Below are positions 34,595 to 34,694 of a DNA stretch of 34,694 bases, piece by piece. The stretch lies in NCBI GenBank assembly GCA_017555595.1, contig JAFZGC010000125.1:1-34694 (forward strand), given 5' to 3'. A program made the position numbers and the translations under genes. The stretch's first letter is position 1. Every line of letters begins with the position of its first letter. The notes beneath the pieces are model-generated. The model worked only from the letters and a program-made list of their open reading frames with translations. It did not search any database and was not told the DNA's origin. Origin of the DNA: Paludibacteraceae bacterium. GTDB taxonomy: Bacteria > Bacteroidota > Bacteroidia > Bacteroidales > Paludibacteraceae.

Positions 34595-34694
34595 ATGTGT
34601 CAAATATTAAGATTTAGTGTTATGTGTAACCAGGAAAAATTATTATCAAATCGCAGAAGAAAGATTTATTCATTACCAGAAAAGCAGCAGATGA
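34595..34694 (+). CDS. Start of an open frame running off the window, possibly a transposase OrfA
   Basis: From ATG 34595 (or the in-frame ATG 34622) the frame is open to the window end and encodes MCNQEKLLSNRRRKIYSLPE and then KQQM from the second start. The basic RRRKIYSLPEKQQM stretch resembles the start of a helix-turn-helix transposase subunit. Upstream, ACACAT/ATGTGT elements at 34574-34582, 34595-34603 and 34620-34630 could belong to an insertion-sequence end. Too little is visible to name a family. Confidence 0.3.
   Translation, partial: MCQILRFSVMCNQEKLLSNRRRKIYSLPEKQQM

Noticed and set aside
1-34694. CRISPR array, tRNA or rRNA genes
   Set aside because: No regularly spaced direct repeats and no tRNA or rRNA signature sequences were seen on either strand.

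Overview
The window reads as chromosomal DNA of a member of the Bacteroidales (phylum Bacteroidota). The evidence is the promoter type (TTG, 20 bases, then TAnnTTTG, seen eight times), a type IX secretion (T9SS) C-terminal sorting domain, a PorT-like T9SS protein, a Rho factor with a long disordered insert, a TamB without the usual enterobacterial context, and DUF5106 and DUF1566/BACON-like lipoproteins. The family or genus cannot be fixed from the window. There are no rRNA genes, tRNA genes or CRISPR arrays.

Layout. 1-1014: the 3' end of a secreted GH13 alpha-amylase with a T9SS tail. 1011-6241 (minus): a three-gene unit encoding penicillin-binding protein 1A, a TPR protein and a degenerate TraB/GumN-like protein. 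6390-8099 (plus): a dispersed repeat, a rubredoxin gene and mtaB. 8098-12989 (plus): rho with a structured leader, then aroQ, a porT-like gene and a beta-helix lipoprotein gene, closely packed or overlapping. 13006-21728 (plus): a second copy of the dispersed repeat, a promoter, and a four-gene envelope cluster made of a LPP20-like protein, a transglutaminase-like protein and two paralogous proteins, the second carrying PEGA-like modules and three SUMF1-type domains. 21736-27562 (minus): tamB and yifB/comM. 27757-30507 (minus): a DUF5106 thioredoxin-like protein, an AAA ATPase and an unknown single-pass membrane protein whose leader holds an apparent ATPase-gene remnant. 30920-34076 (minus): two lipoproteins that share a carboxypeptidase-regulatory-like domain, and a paralogue of the LPP20-like protein. 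34114-34471 (minus): a well-folded candidate non-coding RNA with its own promoter and terminator. 34521-34694: what may be the edge of an insertion sequence.

How the genes fit together. Much of the window concerns the cell envelope: peptidoglycan synthesis (PBP1A), outer-membrane assembly (TamB), type IX secretion (PorT-like protein and the amylase cargo) and several secreted proteins of unknown role. The least explained parts are the four-gene cluster at 13207-21728, its distant paralogue at 33270-34076 and the structured RNA next to that paralogue. Two further points merit attention: heptanucleotide repeats that encode the signal-peptide cores of two adjacent genes, and a 73-74 bp repeat placed before two different promoters.
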